This document shows, piece by piece, positions 9,388-17,723 of a stretch of DNA of 41,287 nucleotides. The notes under the pieces were generated by a model, which was not told the origin of the DNA, did no database searches, and was given only the letters and a program-made list of their open reading frames with translations. Source of the DNA: an uncultured Alphaproteobacteria bacterium (GTDB taxonomy: Bacteria > Pseudomonadota > Alphaproteobacteria > RF32 > CAG-239); NCBI GenBank assembly GCA_934254585.1, contig CAKQLF010000012.1, positions 1-41,287 on the forward strand, written 5' to 3'. Both the position numbers and the translations under genes were made by a program. The first letter of the stretch is position 1. Each line of letters begins with the position of its first letter.

Positions 9388-10002
9388 ATGAATACATTGC
9401 AACCCAGCGACGCTTTAGTGCCTATGGTGATAGAGCAAACGCCTAAAGGCGAGCGTTCGTTTGATATTTTTTCGCGTTTGCTGAAAGAACGGATTATTTT
9501 TTTAACAGGTGAAGTTAATGATGAAACTTCGGCTTTGGTTTGCGCTCAACTTTTGTTTTTAGAAGCGGAAAATCCTAAAAAAGATATTTTCTTGTATATC
9601 AATTCCCCTGGTGGTGTTGTGACTTCCGGCATGGCCATGTATGACACTATGCAATACATATCTTGCGATGTTGTGACAATTTGCATTGGTCAGGCATGTT
9701 CAATGGGGTCATTTTTATTGGCGGGCGGCGCAAAAGGCAAACGCTATTCATTGCCAAACTCGCAGATTATGATTCACCAGCCGTCCGGTGGTGCTAAGGG
9801 ACAGGCCGCCGACATTGAAATTCAGGCCAAATTGATATTGGATTTGCGTAAACGTTTGAACGCCATTTACGCGCAAAACACCGGTCAAAAAATTTCGGTT
9901 ATTGAACGCGCTATGGACAGAGATAATTTTATGACGCCGCAAGAGGCTTTGGACTTTGGTTTGATTGACCATATTATTACCAACCGCGATGAAGTAAAGT
10001 AG
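9388..10002 (+). CDS. clpP: ATP-dependent Clp protease proteolytic subunit
   Basis: 204 residues, normal for ClpP. Catalytic triad Ser105 (GQACSMGSF), His130 (MIHQPSGG) and Asp179 (MDRDNFM). The protein forms the tetradecameric protease chamber that works with ClpX or ClpA. Start ATG with GAAGGA upstream. It is 7 bases from clpX and clearly in one operon with it; no trigger factor gene precedes it, unlike many proteobacteria. Confidence 0.97.
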   Translation: MNTLQPSDALVPMVIEQTPKGERSFDIFSRLLKERIIFLTGEVNDETSALVCAQLLFLEAENPKKDIFLYINSPGGVVTSGMAMYDTMQYISCDVVTICIGQACSMGSFLLAGGAKGKRYSLPNSQIMIHQPSGGAKGQAADIEIQAKLILDLRKRLNAIYAQNTGQKISVIERAMDRDNFMTPQEALDFGLIDHIITNRDEVK

Positions 10003-10009
10003 GTGAGAG

Positions 10010-11284
10010 ATGAGTGACGAAAACAACGATGAAATTTTGCATTGCTCTTTTTGCGGTAAAAGTCAAAAAGAAGTGAAAAAACTTGTTGCCGGACGCGGCG
10101 TTTACATTTGCAATGAATGTATTGACGTTTGCCATTCAATTATGGCCGAAGAACCCGAAATAAGCGGAGAAAATAAAGAAACTTCGACTGATGAGCCATT
10201 GATGAACAGTTTGCCGACGCCGTCAAAAATTAAGGAATTTTTAGATGAATACGTCATTGGACAGGATTATGCCAAAAAAGTGCTGTCCGTGGCGGTTTAT
10301 AACCACTATAAGCGTTTGAATAATCCTAAAAAAGATGAAGTGGATATAACCAAATCAAACGTTATTCTGATTGGTTCCACCGGTTGCGGAAAAACTCTGT
10401 TGGCACAAACTCTGGCGAAGATTTTGAACGTGCCGTTTGCTATTGCCGACGCCACCACCTTAACCGAAGCCGGTTATGTGGGCGAAGACGTGGAAAATAT
10501 TGTTTTGAAATTGGTGCAAAACGCCAATTACGACATTGAAAAAGCGCAACGCGGTATCATTTATATTGATGAAATTGATAAAATTTCCCGCAAAGGCGAC
10601 GGCCCGTCCATCACTCGAGATGTTTCGGGCGAGGGTGTGCAACAGGCTTTGCTGAAAATTATTGAAGGCACTGTGGCCAATGTTCCTCCGCAAGGCGGAC
10701 GTAAGCACCCTCAACAGGAATTTTTGCACGTTGACACCAAAAATATTTTGTTTATTTGCGGTGGCGCGTTTGCCGGTTTGGAAAAAATTGTGGAAAAACA
10801 CGGCGCGGAAGGCACAAATTCTATCGGTTTCGGGGCAAAGGTAGAAAAAGACGAAAAAACAGTCGGACAAATTTTGAAAGACGTGCGTCCGGAAGATTTG
10901 ATTAAATATGGACTTATTCCGGAATTTACCGGCCGTGTTCCGGTCATAGCCACTTTAGATGACTTGAATGAAGACGCGCTGATTAAGGTTTTAACCGAAC
11001 CGAAAAATGCCTTAGTTAGCCAATATGCGTCATTGTTTGGTATGGATGATGTGAAACTGACGATAACGCCGGAAGCTTTGCGTGCGATTGCCAAAAAAGC
11101 TATTGAACGCAAGACCGGAGCTCGTGGATTGCGGGCGATTATGGAAGAAATTTTGATGGAATGGATGTATGAACTTCCTGATGAAAAAGATATTTCTGAA
11201 ATCGTTATTGATGAAAAGGTTATCACCGAAGGGGAAAAGCCAAAATTGATTAAACATCAAGCAGAAGAGAAAAAATCTGCCTAG
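10010..11284 (+). CDS. clpX: Clp protease ATP-binding subunit ClpX
   Basis: 424 residues. N-terminal zinc-binding domain with Cys12, Cys15, Cys34 and Cys37. AAA+ domain with Walker A GSTGCGKT, Walker B IIYIDEIDK and the pore loop GYVGED. The C-terminal domain ends with a Lys-rich tail. It unfolds tagged substrates and feeds them to ClpP. Start ATG 7 bases after the clpP stop with GGTGAGAG upstream. Confidence 0.97.
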   Translation: MSDENNDEILHCSFCGKSQKEVKKLVAGRGVYICNECIDVCHSIMAEEPEISGENKETSTDEPLMNSLPTPSKIKEFLDEYVIGQDYAKKVLSVAVYNHYKRLNNPKKDEVDITKSNVILIGSTGCGKTLLAQTLAKILNVPFAIADATTLTEAGYVGEDVENIVLKLVQNANYDIEKAQRGIIYIDEIDKISRKGDGPSITRDVSGEGVQQALLKIIEGTVANVPPQGGRKHPQQEFLHVDTKNILFICGGAFAGLEKIVEKHGAEGTNSIGFGAKVEKDEKTVGQILKDVRPEDLIKYGLIPEFTGRVPVIATLDDLNEDALIKVLTEPKNALVSQYASLFGMDDVKLTITPEALRAIAKKAIERKTGARGLRAIMEEILMEWMYELPDEKDISEIVIDEKVITEGEKPKLIKHQAEEKKSA

Positions 11285-11303
11285 TGTTTCATTGAAAGGT
11301 AAA

Positions 11304-11328
11304 AAAAAGGAGCATTTTGCTCCTTTTT
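11304..11328. terminator. Bidirectional terminator between clpX and the pilin gene
   Basis: Stem AAAAAGGAGCA paired with TGCTCCTTTTT around a 3-base loop. A-run on one side and T-run on the other serve clpX (+) and the convergent pilin-like gene (-). Confidence 0.85.
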
Positions 11329-11332
11329 GCAT

Positions 11333-12004
11333 TTAGGGAAACATAACCGAGAATTGGCAAGTATTGCTGGTACAAGAACAACCTTTAGCGGCAAGGTCAG
11401 GTAACATAGGTAAAATATCGTTGTTGTATTTGCATCTGCCGACAATACCTTCTTCATCATAAGAAGGTCCTACATCTACCCCTCCTTTAATGGATTGGCA
11501 ATCCAGAGATGAAACCCAAGCTTCCGGATAGCCATAGGATACACTTGAAACGCTAACGTTTTCAGCATTTTTCCAATTATAGCTTCCCAAAGCAATGCAA
11601 GCTTCTCGCGGTAAGTCGGATAAGTTAATAATTATTCTATCATCTGTCGGATCTGCATATATTTCTCCACCAAATGGGGATTGAAACATATTTCCTCCAT
11701 ATTCATCTTTTACACCGGTATCAGTTTCTTTAGGCATAATGAAATTTCTCATAAACTCAAAATCTTCTTCATTATCACTGTAGTTAAAATAACTATCACC
11801 AGATGGAGCTGTTATGGTTTTACTGTTAGCGAAAATAATTTTAGTATTAGAAACAATGGCGTTTACTTCGTCAATGGCTTTATTTATTTTAAATTTGGTC
11901 ATAGCCTTGGAATAACCGGCGATTCCGGCAACGCTCAAAACCCCGATGATGGCTAACACACCGAGCATCTCTATCATTGACCGGCCAAATTGATTATTTT
12001 TCAT
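11333..12004 (-). CDS. Type IV pilin-like / pseudopilin protein
   Basis: 223 residues. A short basic leader MKNNQFG is followed by R-S-M-I-E-M-L-G and a hydrophobic helix (to about residue 30): a class III signal with cleavage after Gly7 and the conserved Glu at +5, but Arg instead of Phe/Met at +1. The rest is a globular, Cys-containing domain (Cys pairs near the C-terminus, GCSCTSNTC). It should be assembled in a pilus or pseudopilus after processing by a prepilin peptidase. No pilus assembly genes are in the window. Start has GGAAG upstream. It follows the tuf terminator and a long structured leader. Same N-terminus as the protein at 22517. Confidence 0.8.
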   Translation of the reverse strand: MKNNQFGRSMIEMLGVLAIIGVLSVAGIAGYSKAMTKFKINKAIDEVNAIVSNTKIIFANSKTITAPSGDSYFNYSDNEEDFEFMRNFIMPKETDTGVKDEYGGNMFQSPFGGEIYADPTDDRIIINLSDLPREACIALGSYNWKNAENVSVSSVSYGYPEAWVSSLDCQSIKGGVDVGPSYDEEGIVGRCKYNNDILPMLPDLAAKGCSCTSNTCQFSVMFP

Positions 12005-12032
12005 AATAACTTCCTTTCATTTGTTTAATTTC

Positions 12033-12062
12033 AAAAGAAAAGCTGCTTTGGACGAAGCAGCT
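12033..12062 (-). terminator. Terminator hairpin in the pilin leader
   Basis: Minus-strand stem AGCTGCTT/AAGCAGCT (12055-12062 with 12041-12048), 6-base loop, followed by TTTCTTTT. It lies only about 30 bases before the pilin start codon, so unless bypassed it would prevent expression. Confidence 0.7.
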
Positions 12063-12240
12063 GGAAGTTGGTAAGCTATTACAAATAAAATAGTGTAGCA
12101 TATTAGCTATTGTAAATATAGCCTATTCTGCTACCTTCCAGCTTTCGCTAGAAGGTATGTTGATTTAACGTCTAAACATTATAAGACGTATTTGTAAGAG
12201 GTTACCACACCCCAGATAGACTATTGCCTATCTAAGGTGT
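12059..12240 (-). promoter_or_regulatory. Structured pilin leader with possible terminator/antiterminator switch
   Basis: Read on the minus strand, the leader opens with a 13-bp hairpin (12228-12240 with 12207-12219). Next comes a 9-bp hairpin capped by a GAAA tetraloop (12147-12155, loop 12143-12146, 3' arm 12134-12142). The sequence AGCTGGAAG of this 3' arm and loop (12135-12143) is a perfect 9-base complement of CTTCCAGCT (12059-12067), which overlaps the 5' arm of the terminator at 12055-12062. The two folds exclude each other. The leader at 22223-22494 has the same arrangement with different sequence. No ligand class recognised. The rest of 12241-12424 holds the promoter and the tuf terminator. 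Confidence 0.55.
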
Positions 12241-12269
12241 ATGATATCGGAATATTGCGCGAAAGTAAA
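12241..12269 (-). promoter_or_regulatory. Candidate promoter of the pilin leader
   Basis: Minus-strand TTTACT (12264-12269), 17-base spacer, TATCAT (12241-12246). The start of transcription would fall at the base of the first leader hairpin. Confidence 0.5.
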
Positions 12270-12362
12270 GGATTTTTATAGCTTGTCAGCTTAGGAGTAT
12301 TTCAACTATTTTCACAAGAAATTAATGAGTTTTTATTTTATAAAAGTAAAAAATCATCATTA

Positions 12363-12402
12363 AACAACAAAGCCTCCCTCATTCGGTAGAACAAGGGAGG
12401 TT
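12363..12402 (-). terminator. Terminator of the tRNA-tuf operon
   Basis: Minus-strand stem CCTCCCT/AGGGAGG (12394-12400 with 12373-12379) followed by a T-rich tract, 25 bases beyond the tuf stop. Confidence 0.75.
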
Positions 12403-12424
12403 CTGTTAAAATCGCACTCGGTGA

Positions 12425-13615
12425 TTATTTCAAAATTTTAGAAACAACACCGGCACCAACTGTGTGACCGCCTTCACGAATAGCGAAGCGCAAACCTTCA
12501 CTCATTGCGATTGGGTGCAACAATTGTACAGTGATTTTTACATTATCACCAGGCATAACCATTTCGGTACCTTCCGGCAATTCAATTGTTCCGGTTACGT
12601 CTGTTGTACGGAAATAGAATTGCGGACGATAGTTTGAGAAGAATGGAGTATGACGACCACCTTCTTCTTTAGTCAAAATGTAGCATTCAGATACGAAATC
12701 TGTGTGCGGAGTGATAGAGCCAGGAGCTGCCAATACTTGACCGCGTTCTACTTCTTCACGTTTTGTACCACGCAACAATACACCGATGTTATCGCCGGCT
12801 TCACCTTCGTCCAACAATTTGCGGAACATTTCAATACCGGTACAAGTTGTTTTTTGTGTTGGTTTAATACCAACGATTTCGATTTCATCGCCTACGTGAA
12901 TTACACCGCGTTCTACACGACCTGTTACCACTGTACCACGACCAGAAATTGAGAATACGTCTTCAATTGGCATCAAGAATGGTTGATCTATCGGACGAGC
13001 TGGCTGTGGAATGTAAGAGTCTACAGCTTTCATCAATTCAATGATTGAATCGTGACCGATTTTCGGATCGCCGTTTTCCAATACTGCCAATGCAGAACCT
13101 TTGATGATTGGTGTTTCATCACCAGGGAAACCATAAGAAGACAACAAGTCACGGATTTCCATTTCTACCAATTCCAACAATTCTGGATCGTCTACTTGGT
13201 CTACTTTGTTCATATAAACAACAATCGCAGGCACACCTACTTGACGAGCAAGCAAAATGTGTTCACGAGTTTGCGGCATCGGACCATCAGCTGCAGATAC
13301 AACCAAAATTGCACCATCCATCTGAGCGGCACCGGTAATCATATTCTTAACATAGTCGGCGTGGCCCGGGCAGTCAACGTGTGCATAGTGGCGGTTTTCT
13401 GTCTCATACTCAACGTGTGAGGTGTTAATGGTAATACCGCGAGCGCGTTCTTCCGGTGCTTTATCAATGTTTGCATAATCAACAAATTGTGCTTCGCCTT
13501 TTTCTGCCAATACTTTGGTGATGGCTGCTGTCAAGGTTGTTTTACCGTGGTCAACGTGGCCGATTGTACCAATGTTGCAGTGCGGTTTGCTGCGTTCAAA
13601 TTTTTCTTTTGCCAT
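12425..13615 (-). CDS. tuf: Translation elongation factor Tu
   Basis: 396 residues, full length. G1 motif GHVDHGKTT, G3 DCPGHADY, G4 NKVDQ; domains 2 and 3 are complete to the end VSKILK. It delivers aminoacyl-tRNA to the ribosome with GTP. It lies downstream of tRNA-Tyr and tRNA-Gly in the same direction, the same type of tRNA-tufB arrangement as in E. coli. Confidence 0.98.
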   Translation of the reverse strand: MAKEKFERSKPHCNIGTIGHVDHGKTTLTAAITKVLAEKGEAQFVDYANIDKAPEERARGITINTSHVEYETENRHYAHVDCPGHADYVKNMITGAAQMDGAILVVSAADGPMPQTREHILLARQVGVPAIVVYMNKVDQVDDPELLELVEMEIRDLLSSYGFPGDETPIIKGSALAVLENGDPKIGHDSIIELMKAVDSYIPQPARPIDQPFLMPIEDVFSISGRGTVVTGRVERGVIHVGDEIEIVGIKPTQKTTCTGIEMFRKLLDEGEAGDNIGVLLRGTKREEVERGQVLAAPGSITPHTDFVSECYILTKEEGGRHTPFFSNYRPQFYFRTTDVTGTIELPEGTEMVMPGDNVKITVQLLHPIAMSEGLRFAIREGGHTVGAGVVSKILK

Positions 13616-13672
13616 TGTTTATTTATCCTGTTTTACATTAATGTTAAAGACGAAAATCAATATTAAGGAAAT

Positions 13673-13746
13673 TGGAGCGGGTGAGGGGAATCGAACCCCC
13701 GTAGTAAGCTTGGAAGGCTTCTGCTCTACCATTGAGCTACACCCGC
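13673..13746 (-). tRNA. tRNA-Gly (TCC anticodon)
   Basis: A 74-base cloverleaf with 7-bp acceptor stem GCGGGTG/CACCCGC, D arm AGCTCAATGGTAGAGC, anticodon loop CTTCCAA, T loop GGTTCGAATCC and encoded CCA. It sits between tRNA-Tyr and tuf. Confidence 0.95.
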
Positions 13747-13789
13747 TTGAGCTTAATATTGAAATCAAAAACCCCAAGTGATTAATTAG

Positions 13790-13874
13790 TGGTGGAGGGG
13801 GATGGATTCGAACCATCGTAGACTAAGTCGACGGATTTACAGTCCGTTGCATTTGACCGCTCTGCCACCCCTCC
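13790..13874 (-). tRNA. tRNA-Tyr (GTA anticodon)
   Basis: An 85-base class II tRNA: acceptor stem GGAGGGG/CCCCTCC, anticodon stem-loop GGACTGTAAATCC, long variable arm, T loop GGTTCGAATCC, encoded CCA. First gene of the tRNA-tuf operon. Confidence 0.95.
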
Positions 13875-13928
13875 AATAAAACCATCTCGGGGTCATAAAA
13901 GACAAATCGTTTCTGATTTCTCTAAACG

Positions 13929-13958
13929 CTATAATCATTATTTTTTGCTAAATGTCAA
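13929..13958 (-). promoter_or_regulatory. Promoter of the tRNA-Tyr/tRNA-Gly/tuf operon
   Basis: Minus-strand perfect -35 TTGACA (13953-13958) and -10 TTATAG or ATTATA at 17-18 base spacing (13929-13935), about 60 bases before tRNA-Tyr. Confidence 0.65.
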
Positions 13959-14027
13959 TATTTTTTTTAAGTTTTCTTAAAATATCTGTGCTAATATTTG
14001 CTAAGTTGTTGAAAAGGAGTTAAAAAA

Positions 14028-14906
14028 ATGTTGGCAATAACCGAAAAATCTAATCAGAACACTCTGGATATTGATATTAAAAATGGCTTGGAAATTGCAA
14101 AACTGATAAATGAGGAAGATAAAAAAGTGGCCGAGGCTGTGGCAAAGGTTTTGCCGGAAATCGGTTTGGCTATTGATAAAGTGGCTGTTTCCTTGAAAAA
14201 CGGCGGAAAAATGGCCTATTTCGGCAGTGGAACAAGTGGCCGCTTGGGGATTCTCGATGCTTCGGAAATGTCACCCACCTTCGGAGTTCCCGAAAATTTG
14301 ATTCAAGCATATATTTCAGGCGGTGAAAAGGCGATTCGCTATGCTGTTGAAAATGCCGAAGACAGCGAAGTTTTGGCTCGCGAAGATTTTAATAAGTTTA
14401 ATCCGCAAACCTCAGATGTGGTGGTTGTTGTTTCGGCCAGCGGTAATCCGCAATATGGCGTAAAGGTTTTGGAACTTGCGCGTGAAAAAGGGTGTTTAAC
14501 TATTGCCGTGACTTCAAATCCCGAAGCCAAATTCAAGGCTTTTGCCGATATTTTTATTAATCCGATTTTGGGGGCGGAGGCAATAACCGGCTCGTCGCGA
14601 ATGAAATCCGGAACCGCGCAAAAAATGATTTTGAATATGATTTCTACCGGTGCAATGGTCAAACTCGGTAAAACATATCATAATTATATGATAGATTTGG
14701 AAGTGACTAATGTAAAATTGCAGCAGCGAGCAGTGCGTTTTGTTTGCGAAATTTGCAATGTTGATGAAGTCGCCGCGCAAAATGCGCTGAAAATTGCTCA
14801 AAATGTTAAAACGGCTTGTGTTATGCTTAAAAAGAATTGCTCTAAAGACGTAGCTGAAAAACTTTTGGCTGAAAACGAGGGAATTTTACGCCGAATTATC
14901 GGCTGA
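14028..14906 (+). CDS. murQ: N-acetylmuramic acid 6-phosphate etherase
   Basis: 292 residues, normal length. SIS-domain sugar phosphate site GSGTSGRLGILDASE at about 66-80, and the second motif SASGNPQYG; SSRMKSGTAQKM is typical of MurQ. It cleaves the lactyl ether of MurNAc-6-P to GlcNAc-6-P in cell-wall recycling. Start ATG with AAAAGGAG upstream. It is divergent from the tRNA-tuf operon and its stop abuts the comF stop. Its product could feed toward the nagB step encoded at 473-1267. Confidence 0.95.
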   Translation: MLAITEKSNQNTLDIDIKNGLEIAKLINEEDKKVAEAVAKVLPEIGLAIDKVAVSLKNGGKMAYFGSGTSGRLGILDASEMSPTFGVPENLIQAYISGGEKAIRYAVENAEDSEVLAREDFNKFNPQTSDVVVVVSASGNPQYGVKVLELAREKGCLTIAVTSNPEAKFKAFADIFINPILGAEAITGSSRMKSGTAQKMILNMISTGAMVKLGKTYHNYMIDLEVTNVKLQQRAVRFVCEICNVDEVAAQNALKIAQNVKTACVMLKKNCSKDVAEKLLAENEGILRRIIG

Positions 14907-15635
14907 TTAAATTTCTGTGCGAGCTAAAGTCAGGGCGTAGATTTTGTTTACTCCGGCGGTTTTAAGAACTTTGGCGCATTCGCCCAGTGTGGAGCCGGTT
15001 GTTTCCACATCATCAATCAGCACAACATTTTTACCGGCTAAGTTTTGACAATTGTTGACACTAAAAGCTTTTTTCAAATTTCGACGTCGGGCTTCTCTGG
15101 ATAATTGAACTTGCGGAATGGTGTTTTGGTGACGGATTAAAGAAAAATAATCGGCTGAAACATTCGATTTTTCTGACAAATATTTAACCAGTAAGGCCGA
15201 TTGATTGTAGCGTCTGTGCAAAAGACGTAGCTGATGAATCGGTACCGGTAACAATAAATCCGGTTTTTCTTTCCAAATATCTCTTCCTGCCGCAAAAAGC
15301 AGATTGGCAAGCGTTTCGGCCGAAGAAGTTTTATCTTTGAACTTGAAATCCAGAATCAAGTCTTTCGATTCGTCATTATAAATGAATGCCGAACGTTGCA
15401 TAACAAACAGGTGATGTTTTTGTTTAAGACATTGTGCGCATAATTGCTTTTTTCCCAAAGTCAGGCCGCTTTCATTTAAAAACGGACGACCGCAACAAGC
15501 GCAATATGGTTCGCTTATGAACTGAATTTTGTTAAAACAGTCACTGCACAAGCCGTTGTTGTGACTTAAAATTTTGCCGCACTTTATACATCTTGGCGGC
15601 AAAACTAAGTTTATCAGAATATTCAGTCCCAACAT
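14907..15635 (-). CDS. comF: ComF family phosphoribosyltransferase-like protein
   Basis: 242 residues from ATG 15635 (MLGLNILINLVLPPRC), chosen because it follows the sucD stop by one base; an earlier ATG lies inside sucD. The N-terminal zinc-binding part has CIKCGK, CSDC, CACCGRPF and CAQC. The C-terminal PRTase domain has the PRPP-binding VVLIDDVETTGSTLGEC. The family is linked to DNA uptake and recombination-related functions in the cytoplasm. Last gene of the suf-suc operon. Confidence 0.88.
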   Translation of the reverse strand: MLGLNILINLVLPPRCIKCGKILSHNNGLCSDCFNKIQFISEPYCACCGRPFLNESGLTLGKKQLCAQCLKQKHHLFVMQRSAFIYNDESKDLILDFKFKDKTSSAETLANLLFAAGRDIWKEKPDLLLPVPIHQLRLLHRRYNQSALLVKYLSEKSNVSADYFSLIRHQNTIPQVQLSREARRRNLKKAFSVNNCQNLAGKNVVLIDDVETTGSTLGECAKVLKTAGVNKIYALTLARTEI

Positions 15636-15636
15636 A

Positions 15637-16509
15637 TCAGAGTTCCAAGTCTTGCAGAGCCGAGTGGATTTGATCAATGTTGTCAACCACAATCATTCCA
15701 GAGTCGCGCATTAACCTTTTTTTGTCTTGAACTGTGATGCGTCCGCGAGTTATGATGTCGCCGGCATACCCCATACTGTCGCCAAAAGGCAGAGCTTCGC
15801 CGGCTACAAACGCAATAATTGGTTTTTTGTTGGTTAAATTACTGTAATATTCGGCAGCTATTTGCTCGTATAAGCCGTCAGATTTACCGATTAATATCAA
15901 AGCCTTGGTTTCGGCGTCTTCGTGAAATAAGTGAATGATTTTTCGATAATCGGTGCCGACAATCATATCATCACCAATTCCCACGACGGTCGATTGTCCA
16001 AGATGAACTAAATTAGTTTCAATAACGGCTTCGTAGGTTAAAGTTGAGGCTCGGGAAACAATTCCGATACAGCCTTTGTGGTGAATATTTTCCGGAAAAA
16101 TCCCCAATCTCGCTTCTTGAGGCGTTATAACCCCGGGGGTGTTTGAGCCGATTAAAGTTGTGGCTGAATTTTCCAACATAGATTTAATTTCCAACATATC
16201 TCGCAAAGGCACGCCGTCAGCAATGGATACAGCCAAGGGAATTTCAGCTTCTACAACTTCTTTGATGGCGTTTTTTAAGGCTGTTGCCGGTACAAAAAGA
16301 ACGCTGGCGTCAATGGGAGTGTTTTGTTTTGCTTCAGCAACATTATGAAACACCGGAACTCCCAAATGTTCTTGTCCGTCAAATTTTGGTGAAGTGCCGG
16401 CCACAATGTTGGTGCCGTAATCAAGCGAGCGTTTAGCGTGAAAAGACGCTTGAGTTCCGGTAATTCCTTGTATTATAACTCTTGTGTTTCTATTGGCCAG
16501 AATAGACAT
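15637..16509 (-). CDS. Succinyl-CoA synthetase alpha homologue lacking the catalytic His
   Basis: 290 residues, the full length of SucD, with CoA-binding N-terminal Rossmann domain (QGITGTQASFHAKR) and GIVSRASTLTYEAV. In E. coli SucD the phosphohistidine (mature H246, motif MGHAG) carries phosphate during catalysis; here it is Tyr248 (MGYAG). The glutamate that contacts it (GEIGG) is Lys209 in GKSDG, and GPNCPG reads GSNTPG. The ligase mechanism therefore cannot run as usual. The reading frame is intact and overlaps sucC by one base, so selection appears to keep the protein. I infer a pseudoenzyme or a repurposed CoA/acyl-CoA-binding complex. A normal sucCD may exist elsewhere. Confidence 0.85.
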   Translation of the reverse strand: MSILANRNTRVIIQGITGTQASFHAKRSLDYGTNIVAGTSPKFDGQEHLGVPVFHNVAEAKQNTPIDASVLFVPATALKNAIKEVVEAEIPLAVSIADGVPLRDMLEIKSMLENSATTLIGSNTPGVITPQEARLGIFPENIHHKGCIGIVSRASTLTYEAVIETNLVHLGQSTVVGIGDDMIVGTDYRKIIHLFHEDAETKALILIGKSDGLYEQIAAEYYSNLTNKKPIIAFVAGEALPFGDSMGYAGDIITRGRITVQDKKRLMRDSGMIVVDNIDQIHSALQDLEL

Positions 16510-17711
16510 TAATCGTTTATCTCCATTTGTTTCAGCAATGTGTCAATGGCTTTACCGGTGTTATCGGCAAAAATCACCGGTAGATTTGATTGGGCTAAAA
16601 TGTTTTGGGCTTCGTCTTTGTTTGTTCCTTCCAAACGCAAAACCAACGGGACGTTTAAGCCGACTTCTTGAGTTGCGGCCAATATACCATCGGCAATTAA
16701 ATTGCAACGCAGAAAACCGCCTAAAATGTTTATCAAAATTCCTTCAACACGAGGATTGGTCATAATAATTTTAATACCTTCAGCTATTTTATCTTTGTCA
16801 ACTCCGCCTTTAACATTTAAGAAACAGGCAATGTTTTCTCCTTTTTGCTTTATCAAATCCATTGCCTCCAGAGCCAAGCCATCACCATTGACAATGCAAC
16901 CGATATTTCCTTCAAATTCACGATATTGAAAGCCGAATTTTTTGGCTCGCAGTAATCGACTGTTTTCTTCGTAATCGTCTTGCATTTTGAGAATGTCGGG
17001 ATGTCGAAACAAAGCATTGTCGTCGAAATTTATTTTGGCATCAAGAGCAATTAAAGTTTTGTCGCGCAAAATTCCCACAGGATTAATTTCTATCATTTGG
17101 GCATCAAGATTTATAAAAGTGTGATACAGTTTAGTGAAAAAATCCATAAAATTAGGCAGTAAACTCTTATCTAAAGAGAGAAAATCCAACACTTGTAAAA
17201 TTTGATTTTCAGCAAACTCCTCGCCGAACTTTAGGCTTAAACGCAAAATTTTATCTTCTTGAGATGTGGCTATTTTAACAATATTTTGGTTTATTGTTTC
17301 AGAAATAAGCAAGGTTATGGCCGGAATTGCGCTGTCAATAACCATGCCGGCATAAAAAACGTGCTTAACTTTTTTAAACGCCTCAACATAAACTTTGCTG
17401 ACTAATTTCCCTTTGGCACCGGTTTGTTCCGTAACTAAAGTATTATTCAGCATTTGGGTGGTTTCGTAAGCTAAATTGGAAATTTGCGTGACTTGTCTGA
17501 TTCCGCTTTTATGTCCGGCTTCCCTCTCAATAAAATGTCCTGAGGCTCGGGCACCGGATTGAATTTGCGCCTTCAGCATCCACGGTCCGCGCGCTGTCAG
17601 ATTTTGAGCGACACGTTTGGCTTCACTCGGTGTATAGGCAATTGCTCCGGCAGGGATTGTAATTCCGTTTTCGGCCAAAATTCTTTTTGCTTGGTACTCG
17701 TGTATGTTCAT
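16509..17711 (-). CDS. Succinyl-CoA synthetase beta homologue, divergent ATP-grasp
   Basis: 400 residues. It starts like SucC (MNIHEYQAKRILAENGI) and keeps IEINPVG, NIGCIVNGDGLA and the C-terminal ligase domain. Several conserved motifs have drifted: the glycine-rich nucleotide loop (H-A-G-G-R-G-K in E. coli) reads QSGARAS, the GGGA loop of the C-terminal domain reads KGGVD, and GGIVRCD reads GGFLRCN. These changes parallel the loss of the catalytic His in the partner subunit, so the pair seems to have changed together. Within the operon it is 12 bases after sufE. Confidence 0.8.
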   Translation of the reverse strand: MNIHEYQAKRILAENGITIPAGAIAYTPSEAKRVAQNLTARGPWMLKAQIQSGARASGHFIEREAGHKSGIRQVTQISNLAYETTQMLNNTLVTEQTGAKGKLVSKVYVEAFKKVKHVFYAGMVIDSAIPAITLLISETINQNIVKIATSQEDKILRLSLKFGEEFAENQILQVLDFLSLDKSLLPNFMDFFTKLYHTFINLDAQMIEINPVGILRDKTLIALDAKINFDDNALFRHPDILKMQDDYEENSRLLRAKKFGFQYREFEGNIGCIVNGDGLALEAMDLIKQKGENIACFLNVKGGVDKDKIAEGIKIIMTNPRVEGILINILGGFLRCNLIADGILAATQEVGLNVPLVLRLEGTNKDEAQNILAQSNLPVIFADNTGKAIDTLLKQMEIND

Positions 17712-17723
17712 AGCGTGCTTCCG

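Noticed and set aside
13515..13781. Plus-strand ORF with GAGEGNRTPVVSLEGFC
   Set aside because: It is the antisense translation of tuf and tRNA-Gly, a well-known false protein.
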